Shown here piece by piece: positions 45,604 to 54,185 of a stretch of DNA of 64,000 bases. Every line of letters begins with the position of its first letter. The stretch's first letter is position 1. The stretch lies in contig JAPKMO010000006.1 of NCBI GenBank assembly GCA_026645945.1, positions 1 through 64,000 on the forward strand. Direction: 5' to 3'. The notes under the pieces were generated by a model. That model searched no databases. It had not been told where the DNA came from and saw nothing but the letters and a program-made list of their open reading frames with translations. The position numbers and the translations under genes were made by a program. This DNA comes from Anaerolineae bacterium (lineage in GTDB: Bacteria; Chloroflexota; Anaerolineae; Aggregatilineales; Phototrophicaceae).

Positions 45604-46535
45604 ATGAACGACAGCGAACGTTTTTCAGACGGCCTTTCCAGAGCGACGACGACTTCTGGAAGGTGCGCCAGTTTTTGATCGAAACCTATCCCATCACCCC
45701 ACCTGACCTGAACCGGGAAATCCGCGGCTGGGAAGGCGCACGCTTCCACAACCAGGACGCGGCGCTCGACCCCGGATGGGCGGCACAGATTCATCTGTGG
45801 GAAACCGAAGCCGGAAAGCTGGTGGGGGTAGTCAACCCCGGCGGCAGCGGCGAGGCACATTTGCAGGTGCATCCCGACTACCGCCACCGAATCGAAGATG
45901 AGATGATCGCCTGGGCGGAGGCGCACCTGGCCGTGCCGACCGAGGACGGGCAGCGCCGCCTGCATGTGTGCGTTATGGAATACGACGTCCTGCGCCGCTG
46001 CCTGCTGGAGGCGCGCGGCTACCAGAAAACCGCTTGGGGCGGCATGAGCCGCCGGCTGCGACTGGGCGGCCAGCCGCTGCCTGAACCGGCGCTGGCTGAA
46101 GGGTACGTTCTGCGCGCGCTGCGCCCCGGCGACGAAGGCGACTGCCAGCGTATCGCCGATGTGTTAAACGCCGCTTTCAACCGCGACTTCCATACCGCAC
46201 AGGAGTTCCACACTTTCGCCACCACTGCGCCGTCCTTTCGTTACGACCTGCATCTGGTGGCCGAAGCGCCCGATGGTGCGTTTGCGGCGCACGTGGGCAT
46301 CACCTATGACGAAACCAACCGGCGCGGCATCTTCGAGCCGGTCTGCACTCACCCAGCGCACCGCCGCAAGGGGCTGGCACAGGCGCTGATGTTTGAAGGA
46401 CTGCGCCGGTTGAAGGCGCTGGGCGCACTGCACGTTTACGTCGGCACGGGCGACGCGGCTGCCGCCAACGCGCTGTACGAGGCGGTCGGTTTCACCGAGG
46501 CGTGCCGGGAGTTCATCTGGCAGAAGATTTTTTAG
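45604..46535 (+). CDS. Double GNAT-domain acetyltransferase with apparent frameshift
   Basis: Acetyl-CoA-dependent N-acetyltransferase, about 310 residues. Two GNAT-like halves are visible; the second (about 180-310) has the acetyl-CoA loop HPAHRRKGLAQALMFEGL and the end NALYEAVGFTEA. The ATG at 45604 has a good AGGGGG site but its frame stops after 24 codons. The main frame joins it if one T is added to the TTTTT run at 45621-45625, giving ERFFRRPFQSDDDFW. So either a base is missing in the run, or the gene is broken. The main frame has no good start of its own before a TTG at 45676; an apparent upstream start comes from the repeat. Confidence 0.72.
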
Positions 46536-46635
46536 CCGTTTCAAGGGCCGTCGTGTGGTGTTTTTAGCGTTAGGCAGCCTTTAGGCCGTTTGTTATACCA
46601 TTCACAAAATGGAGGATTAAAAACAGGATAACACC

Positions 46636-48222
46636 GTGAAACGCACGCAACTGGCATTGATGTTGATTCCACTGGCGCTGGCGCTGCTGGGGCTGTTGGG
46701 GCTGGCGGGCATCGGCGGTATATCGGTCGCCCGGCGTTTGCAGCAGTGGGCCGCCGACCGCCAGCCGCCCACCAATTTCCGCGTGCTGGTTCATCCCGGT
46801 TTCGTGGCCGAGGCAGCCGCCAAAGCCGCCGGCGCGAATATCCCGACCAGCGTCACCTTTGGGCCGGACGAACGGCTGTACGTGTTGGACGCCGGCGGCC
46901 ACATCTTTCGTTTTCAGGATGCCGACGGCGACGGCCTGGCTGAAACGCAGGAAATCCTGTACGACAACCCCGGCGGGCGCATCGCGCACAGCGTCGGCCT
47001 CACCTTCCGCGACGACGGCCTGATGTATATCTCGTATGGCGGGCATATCGCCACCCTGGAAGACCGCGACGGCGACGGCAAACTGGACACCCTGACGAAC
47101 ATCGTGGAAGGGCTGCCGACGCTGCAATTCCCCGATCACTCCAACAACGGCATCGCCTTCGGGCCGGACGGCAAGCTGTATGTGGGCGTCGGCGCGACCA
47201 CCGATCACGGGCCGCTGAGCGACGACCCTTACGAAGCGCGCATCCTGCGGATGAACCCCGACGGCAGCGAACTGGAAACCTTCGCCACCGGCTTCCGCAA
47301 CCCTTACGATCTGGTGTTTTCGCCGGAAGGCGACCTGTTCACGTCCGACAACAATCCGAGCGAGTTCAGCCGGATGATGCCGTACATGCCGCCGGAGGAG
47401 ATCAACCATGTACAGCAGGGGCGGGATTACGGCTTCCCCACCTATTATGGCCGCCCGCCGGGGGACGTAACCTGGCCGGATGTCGAGCCGCCCATCACCG
47501 ATCTGTACGCGGCAGTCGGCAGCGCCGGCATCACCTATTATGCCGATGGCCCGTTCCCGGAAAAATATCACAACGGCCTGTTCCTGGCGCAGTGGGGGAC
47601 GGGCGCGAACGTGGCGCTTGACCGGGGCATTTCTAACGGCCAGAACATCATCTTCGTTTCGCTGACGCCGACCGAGGATGGCACGTTTACGGCGGAATGG
47701 GAAGTTTTCGCCGATTTTAATCTGGGGCTGGGCAACTACCGCCCGGTGGATGTCACCGTCGGGCCGGATGGCGCGCTGTACGTGCTGGAATGGAGTACCG
47801 CGACGGTATACCGCATCCGCTACGACGAGGAAATCGCCGCCCGCCTGGCGGCGGCCACGCCCACGCCTTCGCCGCTGCCCGCCATTTTGCCGGAGTATCC
47901 CGCCGAACTGGTCGCCAGGGGCGAGGTGATTTACAACAGCGGCGCGGAAAACACGCCCGCCTGCGCCACCTGCCACCTGCTCGACCCTACCATGAACGGC
48001 CTGGGGCCGTCACTGCTGGGAATATACCGGGTCGCCGGGTCGCGCGTGCCGGGCATGAACGCCGAGGCTTACGTGCGCCAGTCCATCGTAGAGCCGAACG
48101 CTTACATCGTGCCGAATTACAGCGCCAACTATATGTACCAGCTTTACGGCTCGGCGCTGCGGCCCGACCAGATTGACGCGCTAGTGGCCTACGTGCTGAC
48201 GCTTCCGGAGCAGCCGAAATAA
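46636..48222 (+). CDS. Glucose/sorbosone dehydrogenase-like propeller fused to cytochrome c
   Basis: Exported redox enzyme, 528 residues. An N-terminal membrane anchor (about 5-30) is followed by a six-bladed beta-propeller of the soluble PQQ-glucose dehydrogenase family (about 50-410), with repeated FGPDG turns and two Ca-type loops DADGDGLAE and DRDGDGKLD. A Pro/Thr linker leads to a C-terminal cytochrome c with CATCH (443-447) and a probable Met ligand in the region NYMYQLYG. The fusion can pass electrons from substrate to heme. The start is GTG with AGGA 8 bases upstream. Confidence 0.85.
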   Translation: MKRTQLALMLIPLALALLGLLGLAGIGGISVARRLQQWAADRQPPTNFRVLVHPGFVAEAAAKAAGANIPTSVTFGPDERLYVLDAGGHIFRFQDADGDGLAETQEILYDNPGGRIAHSVGLTFRDDGLMYISYGGHIATLEDRDGDGKLDTLTNIVEGLPTLQFPDHSNNGIAFGPDGKLYVGVGATTDHGPLSDDPYEARILRMNPDGSELETFATGFRNPYDLVFSPEGDLFTSDNNPSEFSRMMPYMPPEEINHVQQGRDYGFPTYYGRPPGDVTWPDVEPPITDLYAAVGSAGITYYADGPFPEKYHNGLFLAQWGTGANVALDRGISNGQNIIFVSLTPTEDGTFTAEWEVFADFNLGLGNYRPVDVTVGPDGALYVLEWSTATVYRIRYDEEIAARLAAATPTPSPLPAILPEYPAELVARGEVIYNSGAENTPACATCHLLDPTMNGLGPSLLGIYRVAGSRVPGMNAEAYVRQSIVEPNAYIVPNYSANYMYQLYGSALRPDQIDALVAYVLTLPEQPK

Positions 48223-48257
48223 GGTCATACGAACCGGCCTGTAATCACGATAGAATA

Positions 48258-48296
48258 GGGGAGGCGCGGGATTTTTCCGCCGCCTCCCCACTTTTT
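48258..48296 (+). terminator. Terminator after the dehydrogenase-cytochrome gene
   Basis: GGGGAGGCG / CGCCTCCCC form a 9-bp perfect stem followed after two bases by TTTTT at 48292-48296. Confidence 0.8.
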
Positions 48297-48314
48297 AAAA
48301 ATAGGAGTATTTTT

Positions 48315-49094
48315 ATGCATCTGGAAGTCATCACCCGCCAACCGACCGGCACGCCGCGCCCGACTCCGCTGCTGTTCGTGCATGGCGCGTGGCACGGCGC
48401 ATGGTGCTGGGACGAATATTTTTTGCCTTATTTCGCCCAACACGGTTACGAAGCCCATGCCCTCAGTCTGCGCGGACACGGCAAAAGCGCCGGCGCGCTG
48501 CGCTGGTCAAGCTGGATAGATTACGTCAACGACGTGGAGCAGGTGGCGCGCAGCCTGGCGACGCTGCCGGTTCTGATCGGCCATTCGTTGGGCGGTTATG
48601 TCGTCCAGAAGTACCTGGAAAACCGCCGCGCGCCCGCCGGGGTGCTGCTGGCGACCCTGCCGGCGAACGGCGTGCTGCCCTTCCTGCTGCGTTATACCGG
48701 ACGCCACCCGCTGCCGATGCTCAAAACGGTGCTGACACTTACCGGCTATCACATGATCGCCGACCCCAAAATCAGCCGCGCCGCGTTTTTTTCCGCCGAT
48801 ATGCCGGACGAGCAGGCGCGCCGCTACCACGAGCGCCTGGGGTCAGAATCCTTCCGTATGATACTGGACTCCGGCCTGCTGGCCCTGCCCAACCCAGCGC
48901 GCGTCACCACCCCGGTGCTGGTGCTGGCGGCGGAACGCGACACCATTTTTACCCGCCGCGAGCAGGAACGCACCGCGCAGGCATACCTGACGCAGGCCGA
49001 GTTTTTCCCAATGGCGCACGACATGATGCTGGAAACCGGCTGGCAGGCCGTCGCCGACCGGATTCTGGCCTGGCTGAACGAACGCGGGTTGTAG
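48315..49094 (+). CDS. Alpha/beta hydrolase
   Basis: Serine hydrolase, 259 residues. The oxyanion region is FVHGAWHGAWCWD, the nucleophile elbow GHSLGG with Ser91, the acid is in AAERDTIF, and the His is in PMAHDMML. It looks like esterases of the lysophospholipase/MhpC type; the substrate is unknown. AGGAG precedes the ATG. It ends 5 bases from the convergent serA-like gene. Confidence 0.88.
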   Translation: MHLEVITRQPTGTPRPTPLLFVHGAWHGAWCWDEYFLPYFAQHGYEAHALSLRGHGKSAGALRWSSWIDYVNDVEQVARSLATLPVLIGHSLGGYVVQKYLENRRAPAGVLLATLPANGVLPFLLRYTGRHPLPMLKTVLTLTGYHMIADPKISRAAFFSADMPDEQARRYHERLGSESFRMILDSGLLALPNPARVTTPVLVLAAERDTIFTRREQERTAQAYLTQAEFFPMAHDMMLETGWQAVADRILAWLNERGL

Positions 49095-49099
49095 ACGCG

Positions 49100-50062
49100 C
49101 TACTGTTTCAGCACCTCGACATTCACGACGTTTTTGAACTCGCCGCGCGTGAGGGCGGCAGCGATCAGATGCGCCGCTTCCACCGCCACCGCCACCTGGG
49201 CTTCCTCGGTGCTGGCGGCCAGATGCGGTGTATCAATCACGTTCGGCAGCCCCACCAGCGGATGATCGGGCGGCGGCGGTTCTTGGCCGTACACGTCTAG
49301 CGCCGCACCCGCCACATGGCCGCTTTTGATGGCTTCGGCCAGGTCGGCCTCGTTGACCAGCGCGCCGCGCGCCGCGTTGATGATCCGCACGCCGGGTTTC
49401 ATACGCGCCAGGCTGTCTTTGTTAATCATGTGGCGCGTTTCGTCGGTAATCAGGCTGTGCAGGCTGATGAAGTCGGCGCGGGCGAACAGGGCGTCCAGGC
49501 TGACCAGTTCCACGCCAAAATCTTCGGCAATGTCCAGCGGGATATACGGGTCGTGAGCGATGACGGTCATCTCGAAGGCCAGGGCGCGTTTGGCAATCGC
49601 CCGCCCGATGCGCCCGAAGCCAACAATGCCGAGCGTCTTGCCGCGCAGTTCCGTACCCATATAGGACTTACGATCCCACTTGCCGGCCTGCATCGAGCCG
49701 TGCGCCTGGGGGATGTGCCGCGCCAGCGCCAGCATCAGGCCGAAGGTGTGTTCGGCGGTGGCGACGGTATTGCCGTCCGGCGTGTTCATCACGACGATGC
49801 CCTTTTGCGTCGCCACATCCAGGTCTACATTGTCCACGCCCACCCCGGCGCGGGCAATCGCCTTCAGCCGGGCGGCGGCGTTCAGCAGTTCGGCGTCGGC
49901 TTTGGTGGCGCTGCGGATGATGAGCGCGTCGGCCTCGGTGACGGCGGCCAGCGTCTCTGGGCGTTTCATCTGCCCCGGCGCGGTGACGCTTAAACCGGCA
50001 CTCTGGAGAATTTCAACGGCGGACGGATGCACGCTGTCCGGCACGAGTACATGGTAATTCAT
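49100..50062 (-). CDS. serA: D-3-phosphoglycerate dehydrogenase-like enzyme
   Basis: NAD-dependent 2-hydroxyacid dehydrogenase, 320 residues, the short form without an ACT domain. NAD motif GFGRIG (148-153); catalytic Arg232 in INAARG, Glu261 and His280 in DTPHLAAST. The next gene upstream on the same strand is a class V aminotransferase, so the two probably make serine from 3-phosphoglycerate via phosphohydroxypyruvate. A related hydroxyacid substrate is not excluded. Confidence 0.85.
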   Translation of the reverse strand: MNYHVLVPDSVHPSAVEILQSAGLSVTAPGQMKRPETLAAVTEADALIIRSATKADAELLNAAARLKAIARAGVGVDNVDLDVATQKGIVVMNTPDGNTVATAEHTFGLMLALARHIPQAHGSMQAGKWDRKSYMGTELRGKTLGIVGFGRIGRAIAKRALAFEMTVIAHDPYIPLDIAEDFGVELVSLDALFARADFISLHSLITDETRHMINKDSLARMKPGVRIINAARGALVNEADLAEAIKSGHVAGAALDVYGQEPPPPDHPLVGLPNVIDTPHLAASTEEAQVAVAVEAAHLIAAALTRGEFKNVVNVEVLKQ

Positions 50063-50089
50063 TGTGAGCAGCTCCTATCGCTTACAGTT

Positions 50090-50147
50090 GGTAGTCGGTA
50101 GTCTTTAGTCGCCAGTCAATAGTCTTCGGGCAGGACTGATGACTGGC
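50090..50147. repeat. Degenerate heptamer array with inverted units (STRR-like), locus D
   Basis: Five direct units GGTAGTC, GGTAGTC, TTTAGTC, GCCAGTC, AATAGTC (50090-50124), then after 9 bases two inverted units GACTGAT, GACTGGC (50134-50147). GCCAGTC and GACTGGC are exact complements. It fills the gap between the two serine-pathway genes. Confidence 0.7.
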
Positions 50148-50162
50148 AACCCTAAATGCCGC

Positions 50163-51251
50163 CTACACTCCCAGAAATTCGTCCAGGCCGGCCAGCACTT
50201 CTTCCAGCGTCGAAATGGTCATGTCGCCCATGTGCGCGATGCGGAAGGTCTGGCCTTTGATCTTGCCGTAGCCCTTGTCCATGCTGAAGCCCTTGCCGCC
50301 CATGAACTTCGCCATGTCATCCACATTGATGCCGCGCCCGTTGGCGACAGCCGTCACAGTGGGCGAGCGGTAGCCGTCCTGCGCGAATACGCCCATTTCG
50401 CGGGACTCCGCCCACTGGATGGTCAGGTCGCGCATGTGCAGGTGGCGCGCCCAGCGGTTGTCCAGCCCTTCGGCCAGGATGTCGTCCAACTGTTTGTCGG
50501 CGGCGAACATCAGGGCGATGGGCGGCGTGGAAGGCGTGTTGTTCTTTTGCAGCAGTTTGTCCAGTTCCAGAAAATCGAAGTAGTAACCCCGATTTTTGAC
50601 CTGTCTGGCGCGTTCCAGCACGCGGTCGCTGACGGCAGCAAAGGCGATGCCCGGCGGCAGCGCAAAAGCCTTCTGAGACGACGTAAGCGCGATGTCTACA
50701 CCCCATTCGTCGGTGCGGAACTCCGCGCCCAAAAAGCCGCTGACGGTATCCACCAGCACCAGCGCATCCGGGTCAAGTTCGTGGACGACGGCACTGATGG
50801 CCTTTACCGGGTTGGTGACGCCGGTGCTGGTTTCGTTGTGGACGAAACACACGGCGTCGTAGTGGCCGCCTTTTTTCAGCGCGTCCGCCACCATCTCCGG
50901 TGTGTGGGCTTTGCCCCATTCCACCTCGATCACGTCCACTTCCTTGCCGTTAAGCTGGCTGACTTCCGCCCAGCGTTCGCTGAACGCGCCGCCCACCAGA
51001 TGCAGCGCGCGCTGGCCGTCGCGGATGCAGTTACGCGACGCACCTTCCCACAGCCCCGTGCCGGACGACCCGCTGACGATCACCCGGTACTGCGTCAGAA
51101 AAGCCTGTTTGAGCTTGCCTTGCAGGCGGCCAAACAGCTCGGCGAAAGCTGCCGAACGGTGGCCGATCATCCACTCGGTTTGCGCTTCCAGAATTTCGCG
51201 GCGGACTTCCACCGGGCCAGGAATGACCAGGCGTTTATGATTACTGTTCAT
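50163..51251 (-). CDS. Class V aminotransferase (phosphoserine/alanine-glyoxylate type)
   Basis: PLP enzyme, 362 residues. The PLP lysine is Lys194 in SSQKAF; the Asp that pairs with the pyridine nitrogen lies in VLVDTVSG. The start HKRLVIPGPVEV is typical of the serine-pyruvate/phosphoserine aminotransferase group. With the dehydrogenase downstream it would make phosphoserine or serine. Upstream of its ATG lies a plain intergenic stretch. Confidence 0.88.
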   Translation of the reverse strand: MNSNHKRLVIPGPVEVRREILEAQTEWMIGHRSAAFAELFGRLQGKLKQAFLTQYRVIVSGSSGTGLWEGASRNCIRDGQRALHLVGGAFSERWAEVSQLNGKEVDVIEVEWGKAHTPEMVADALKKGGHYDAVCFVHNETSTGVTNPVKAISAVVHELDPDALVLVDTVSGFLGAEFRTDEWGVDIALTSSQKAFALPPGIAFAAVSDRVLERARQVKNRGYYFDFLELDKLLQKNNTPSTPPIALMFAADKQLDDILAEGLDNRWARHLHMRDLTIQWAESREMGVFAQDGYRSPTVTAVANGRGINVDDMAKFMGGKGFSMDKGYGKIKGQTFRIAHMGDMTISTLEEVLAGLDEFLGV

Positions 51252-51377
51252 GCTGCCCCCCTTATGGGTTCGGTTTGCGACAGACGCCGGAATTGTAGCG
51301 CAAAGCCAGGGATAAACATAGTTGAGAACGAACGAGGAAACAGGGGGGGCTATTTGTGCATTTCGTACCCGTTTTGC

Positions 51378-51821
51378 TCACCCGCTTTTCGCCAGGTAAT
51401 CGCTTAAAAATCGCTCCACTTCGGCGCGGTCTAAAAAGCCGAACCACCGCTGAATGATGTTACCCTCGGCGTCAACCAGCGCATACTGCGACCGCTGCAC
51501 CATGTTAAACTGCTGGCGCGCGGGCAGCGTTTCGGATTTATCAATATCCAGCTTGATAAAATCCACCCGTTCTCCGAACTGTTCCGCCAGCCCATCCACG
51601 ATGGGCGCATTACGCTGGCAGGTCGTTCACCAGGTGGCGAAAGAGTCCAAAAACTGAGGGCGTCCGGTTTTGCCGATTAGCGTCAAATCCTCGGTCGGCT
51701 GCGTGCCGGGGGCTGCCGATTCGGGGTCGGCGGGTTGGTCTGTAGGCAAGGCCGGGGCAGCGGCGCAGGCCGCCAGCAGGCCGAACAGAGCTAAACACAT
51801 CAAACGCAGAATCCGCTTCAC
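51378..51821 (-). CDS. Thioredoxin-like lipoprotein with in-frame TGA at the active-site Cys (candidate selenoprotein)
   Basis: Exported thioredoxin-fold lipoprotein, 147 codons. GTG at 51821 follows GGAGGGGAAA. A signal sequence ends in lipobox LAAC (Cys19), then a Pro/Asp/Thr linker and a thioredoxin domain. The active site reads FATW-TGA-TTCQRNAP: codon 65 (51627-51629) is TGA exactly where the first Cys of WCxxC belongs. The same frame continues through VDFIKLDIDKSET, QYALVDAEGNIIQRWFGF to the end, with no other stop. If TGA is read as selenocysteine, the site is UxxC, as in known Sec thioredoxin-like proteins. A hairpin follows at the right distance. Otherwise it is a single-base nonsense change. 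It lies between the aminotransferase and cofE. Confidence 0.7.
51590..51606 (-). promoter_or_regulatory. Possible bacterial SECIS hairpin
   Basis: On the minus strand, GCCCATC and GATGGGC (7 bp) enclose a loop GTG that begins 27 bases after the TGA. A lower stem GCCAGC / GCTGGC can also form. Known bacterial SECIS elements have the apical loop some 16-37 bases after UGA with a G in the first two loop positions; this one fits. A GC-rich coding region can form such hairpins by chance. Confidence 0.45.
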
Positions 51822-51952
51822 TTTCCCCTCCACATCATCATCATCACCACACCACCACAAATAAGAGGCACAGCGCCGCCGTGCCTCGTTTCCATTTCAT
51901 CCATCCTATACGATTTTGGTGAGTGCCAGATTGGAAAGCGGAAAGCCGAACC

Positions 51953-52789
51953 TTAACGAACGGCCTCGGCAGCGTGTCCGTTGGCGCGCGCGCCGTCCGG
52001 CAGGGTTTCCAGCCGCCCTTCGGTAAGCGATTGGATGTAAATGCACATCCGCCAGTCAATCGCCACATCCTCGACGCCCAGTTCCAGGTCGGCCAGTTCG
52101 ACACCGGTATTCCGCACCACCGCCAGCGGCGTGGCCTCGTCCCGCTCGCCCATCACCATCTGCGCGCAGACACAGATCGAATCGGCGATGCCGCGCTGCG
52201 TGACCAGCATCGGGTTGCCGAACAGGTCATGTTTGCCGCGTTCGTCCTGAAGGGGTTTAAAACCCGCCGTTGCCAGCGCCACGCCAGATGTACCCAGGCG
52301 GCCCGGCATTAGCCAGCTGTCGGTCAGGATGATGCCGACATCCACGCCCAGACGCTCGCGCAGCGCCCGGCGCAGGTCTGCCGCCAGACGATAAGGCTGC
52401 TGAGGGAACAACACGGCGCGCCCGCTGGGGATGTTCGAGCGGTCAATGCCGGCATTGGGGGACAGAATGCCATCTTTATACGTCAGCAAAAAGCCGGGGA
52501 TGCCGCCGAAAATGTGGTCGGCTTCCTGTATCACCAACTGCGCCATACGGGGGTTCATCTGGTAGCGTTCGGCCAGTTCCAGCGCCGCCGGAGTGACGGT
52601 AATCGCGTCCAGGTTGACCACCCGCCCCTGACTGATGGCGGCATATTTGCTGGAAACCGCCAGCACATCGCCGTTTTGGAGCGGCTGGCCGGCAGCGGCG
52701 GCGGCTTCGATGATGGTGGTGGGCAGGTCAAAGGCGGCTTGCTGCACCGGCGCTTGGATGGGGAAAACCATCAGCGGTAAACGAGCCAT
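51953..52789 (-). CDS. cofE: Coenzyme F420-0:L-glutamate ligase
   Basis: Adds glutamate to F420-0 in F420 synthesis; GTP-dependent, cytoplasmic. The 278 residues show the CofE pattern: DVLAVSSKYAAISQGRVVNL, DRSNIPSGRAVLFP, IILTDSWLMPGRLGTSGVAL and DSICVCAQMVMGERDEA. The N-terminal FPIQAPV and the central ADHIFGG are also typical. No cofC, cofD or fbiC gene lies in the window, so this is the only sign of F420 use. Start ATG 52789 has a weak ribosome site. Confidence 0.9.
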   Translation of the reverse strand: MARLPLMVFPIQAPVQQAAFDLPTTIIEAAAAAGQPLQNGDVLAVSSKYAAISQGRVVNLDAITVTPAALELAERYQMNPRMAQLVIQEADHIFGGIPGFLLTYKDGILSPNAGIDRSNIPSGRAVLFPQQPYRLAADLRRALRERLGVDVGIILTDSWLMPGRLGTSGVALATAGFKPLQDERGKHDLFGNPMLVTQRGIADSICVCAQMVMGERDEATPLAVVRNTGVELADLELGVEDVAIDWRMCIYIQSLTEGRLETLPDGARANGHAAEAVR

Positions 52790-52888
52790 GTCTGCGTCTT
52801 TCGTGTTAGATTTCTAAGCGTTTTTCATCCTACCACCGGCGCGGGGGGAAAACCAGACCCATTAATAACCGGCGGCGGGCTTATCCGC

Positions 52889-54079
52889 TCATCGCGCGGA
52901 GCCGTGCGCTGGGTGCGGCAGCCCTGCCAGATAGCGCCGCAGCAGCGGCAGCGTCAGCGACGGCAGCCCTTGATGCGACTGGTCTACCAGATGTTTTTCG
53001 CCCAGGCTGTTCCATGCTTCCGGGTCAATGGCGTCGAACTGGCCGTTCGCCACCTGCCACAGACAGATGCGCTCCACCAGCGGCAGGCTTTCCAGAATGG
53101 TCTGGCATTCCTGTAAAACGCCCCGGTGTCGCAGCAGATGATCGCAAATCTGGTCAAGCGTGAGCGAACTGACGGCGACGCGGTGCATGGGCAAAAAACT
53201 GCGCCGCAGCAGCCCGGCATGGCGCCCGGTCGCGTCCAGCAGGTTGCGCCGGTTGGCTGGTTCGAGTTCCAGGTTGTACCGCTTTTGCAGCCGCTGGATA
53301 AGCGCCTCGGCGCTGTCCCGGTCGAGCAGCCGGATAAAATGGGTGAAGCCGCGAAACAGTTCCAGAAAGCCGTCCATGATCTCCTGTCCGCGCGGGTCGT
53401 TTTTGTACCACTCGCTCACCAGTTCGTCCAGCGGGCGGCGGCTGGCGGTGACAAACATGATGCGGTTTTTGAACTCGTCGCGCACGCCGCGCAATGACTC
53501 GAAAAATTCCGGCGGCAGGCCGCGAAACCCCTCAAACTCGTCGAATAAAAAGGCGATCTTCCAGGAAAGATTGGGCGGGCTGCCCGCTGGCACTACCAGC
53601 CGCATGACGGCAAAAACCGCTTCTTCCAGGTGGCGGATGCCGGCCTGCGCCAGCAGCAGTTGTTCGCTGAACAGGTTCAGGTACAGCCGGCTGATGGTTG
53701 CGATGATGTCCGCGCCATCCTGCTGCGGCAGCCGGTTTTTGTCGTCCAGTTCTTCCAGGGCGCGGCGCAGCCGGCTAATCATGATTTCATAACCCGGCCA
53801 AGCTGTGCCGGCCTGGGCGAGCGCCTGTTTTTGCAGGTGGACGATTTTGTGCGGGTCGAGCAGCACCATGATGATATACGGCGCCTGTTCGCGCAGGTGT
53901 TTTTCTTTAGCTTGATCGTCGCTTATCAAAAAATGCAGCAGGTTGCTTTTGCCAACGCTGCCGATCCCCACCAGCGAGCAGGACTCCCCGGCATACAGGA
54001 AGCGGTAGACGTATTCGGCGTCGCGCTCCTGATAATTCGACGGCAGCGGGTCCTGCGGGACATAAGGCTGAGTGGTCAT
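52889..54079 (-). CDS. AAA-type ATPase
   Basis: 396 residues with P-loop GIGSVGKS (38-45) and a Walker B with FLFDEFEGF near 200; the TASRRP sensor strand follows. The C-terminal 120 residues look like a winged-helix lid. It resembles STAND/Orc-like archaeal-type ATPases common in Chloroflexota and may act in signalling or DNA transactions. Function is unknown. GGGGAG precedes the ATG. It is divergent from the membrane-protein gene at 54186. Confidence 0.8.
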   Translation of the reverse strand: MTTQPYVPQDPLPSNYQERDAEYVYRFLYAGESCSLVGIGSVGKSNLLHFLISDDQAKEKHLREQAPYIIMVLLDPHKIVHLQKQALAQAGTAWPGYEIMISRLRRALEELDDKNRLPQQDGADIIATISRLYLNLFSEQLLLAQAGIRHLEEAVFAVMRLVVPAGSPPNLSWKIAFLFDEFEGFRGLPPEFFESLRGVRDEFKNRIMFVTASRRPLDELVSEWYKNDPRGQEIMDGFLELFRGFTHFIRLLDRDSAEALIQRLQKRYNLELEPANRRNLLDATGRHAGLLRRSFLPMHRVAVSSLTLDQICDHLLRHRGVLQECQTILESLPLVERICLWQVANGQFDAIDPEAWNSLGEKHLVDQSHQGLPSLTLPLLRRYLAGLPHPAHGSAR

Positions 54080-54185
54080 GATAAGCTCCCCTCAATGCAG
54101 TTTTTCAACAACAGTTGTCTGCTCTATTACACTTCTGGTAACATTTTAGCTCTATTCGCGCCTTTCCACCAAGCGAGTTTATGCC

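Noticed and set aside
51833-51861. CAT-rich stretch resembling a His tag before the thioredoxin-like gene
   Set aside because: It lies upstream of the true GTG start and is better seen as a simple trinucleotide repeat in the leader.
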